Origin: Desulfuromusa sp.
GTDB taxonomy: Bacteria; Desulfobacterota; Desulfuromonadia; Desulfuromonadales; Geopsychrobacteraceae
Direction of reading: 5' to 3'
Assembly: GCA_029934095.1 (NCBI GenBank)
Contig: JAOZMV010000088.1
Coordinates: forward strand, 1 to 6,388
DNA length: 6,388 bases
Positions within the stretch are counted from its first letter, which is position 1. The number at the start of each line of letters is the position of its first letter. The position numbers and the translations under genes were made by a program. Below the pieces are notes generated by a model that saw only the letters and a list, made by a program, of their open reading frames with translations, did not search any database and had not been told where the DNA came from. Shown here piece after piece: positions 6,159 to 6,388 of the stretch.

Positions 6159-6388
6159 ATGAACAACTGTCCCTGTGACAGTGGCAAGGATTACGCCGCC
6201 TGCTGTGAACCGATTATTACTGGCAAGAAACACGCTGAAACAGCGGAACAATTGATGCGGGCGCGTTATTCGGCTCATGTGAAGGTTGATGTCGATTTTC
6301 TTTATGCCACGACCCACCCCGATTATCGGGAGAATTACGATCACAAAGGAACTAAATCATGGGCTGAGAAATCCGAATGGCACGGTCT
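6159..6388 (+). CDS. YchJ-like SEC-C motif protein, 3' end beyond window
   Basis: The first 76 codons are visible. The protein opens with a SEC-C zinc-binding motif, CPCDSGKDYAACC, with Cys4, Cys6, Cys15 and Cys16 as metal ligands. The stretch AEQLMRARYSAHVKVDVDFLYATTHP matches the conserved segment of the YchJ/UPF0225 family, and the following KSWAEKSEWHGL is also in its style. Full-length members are roughly 130-160 residues, so about half is present. The biochemical role of the family is not well established; SEC-C motifs, first noted at the SecA C-terminus, bind zinc. It follows rocD by 110 bp in the same direction, but no functional link is evident. The family call is firm; function is left open. 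Confidence 0.88.
   Translation, partial: MNNCPCDSGKDYAACCEPIITGKKHAETAEQLMRARYSAHVKVDVDFLYATTHPDYRENYDHKGTKSWAEKSEWHG

Noticed and set aside
6057..6344. 95-codon minus-strand frame over the SEC-C gene
   Set aside because: The plus-strand frame carries a clear SEC-C motif, YchJ-like residues and a ribosome site; the antisense frame has none.

Overview
This looks like a chromosomal segment of a Gram-negative anaerobe or facultative anaerobe, most likely a deltaproteobacterium of the Desulfuromonas/Pelobacter/Geobacter kind. That placement is an inference from gene content (an HDOD-containing sensor kinase, a receiver-GGDEF-EAL regulator, ornithine aminotransferase, a YchJ-type SEC-C protein) and moderate base composition. 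It does not rest on a marker gene. No mobile element, CRISPR array, rRNA or tRNA was seen.

Layout. At the left edge the first three codons of a divergent minus-strand gene are visible, with a good ribosome binding site and a convincing sigma-70-type promoter. Next comes a very AT-rich intergenic region of about 465 bp holding several small dyads, a 16-bp tandem duplication and two candidate forward promoters. Two overlapping forward genes follow: a soluble HDOD-GAF-histidine kinase (478-2568) and a REC-PAS-GGDEF-EAL response regulator (2558-4741). After a roughly 107-bp gap with its own candidate promoter comes rocD, ornithine aminotransferase (4849-6048). The window ends inside a YchJ-like SEC-C protein gene (6159 onward).

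How the genes work together. The 11-bp overlap makes the kinase and the regulator a likely cognate two-component pair with cyclic-di-GMP output: an unknown cytoplasmic signal sensed by HDOD/GAF, phosphotransfer to Asp68 of the receiver, and control of the C-terminal GGDEF/EAL module. The GGDEF half keeps its signature motif and the RxxD inhibitory site. The EAL half has lost two expected catalytic positions (the second Asp of DDFG is Gly, and the Glu of the EGVE motif is Ser). The regulator is therefore best read as a probable diguanylate cyclase with a non-hydrolytic EAL domain. This is the most notable point in the window. rocD and the YchJ-like gene look like ordinary housekeeping genes with no evident functional tie to the signalling pair.
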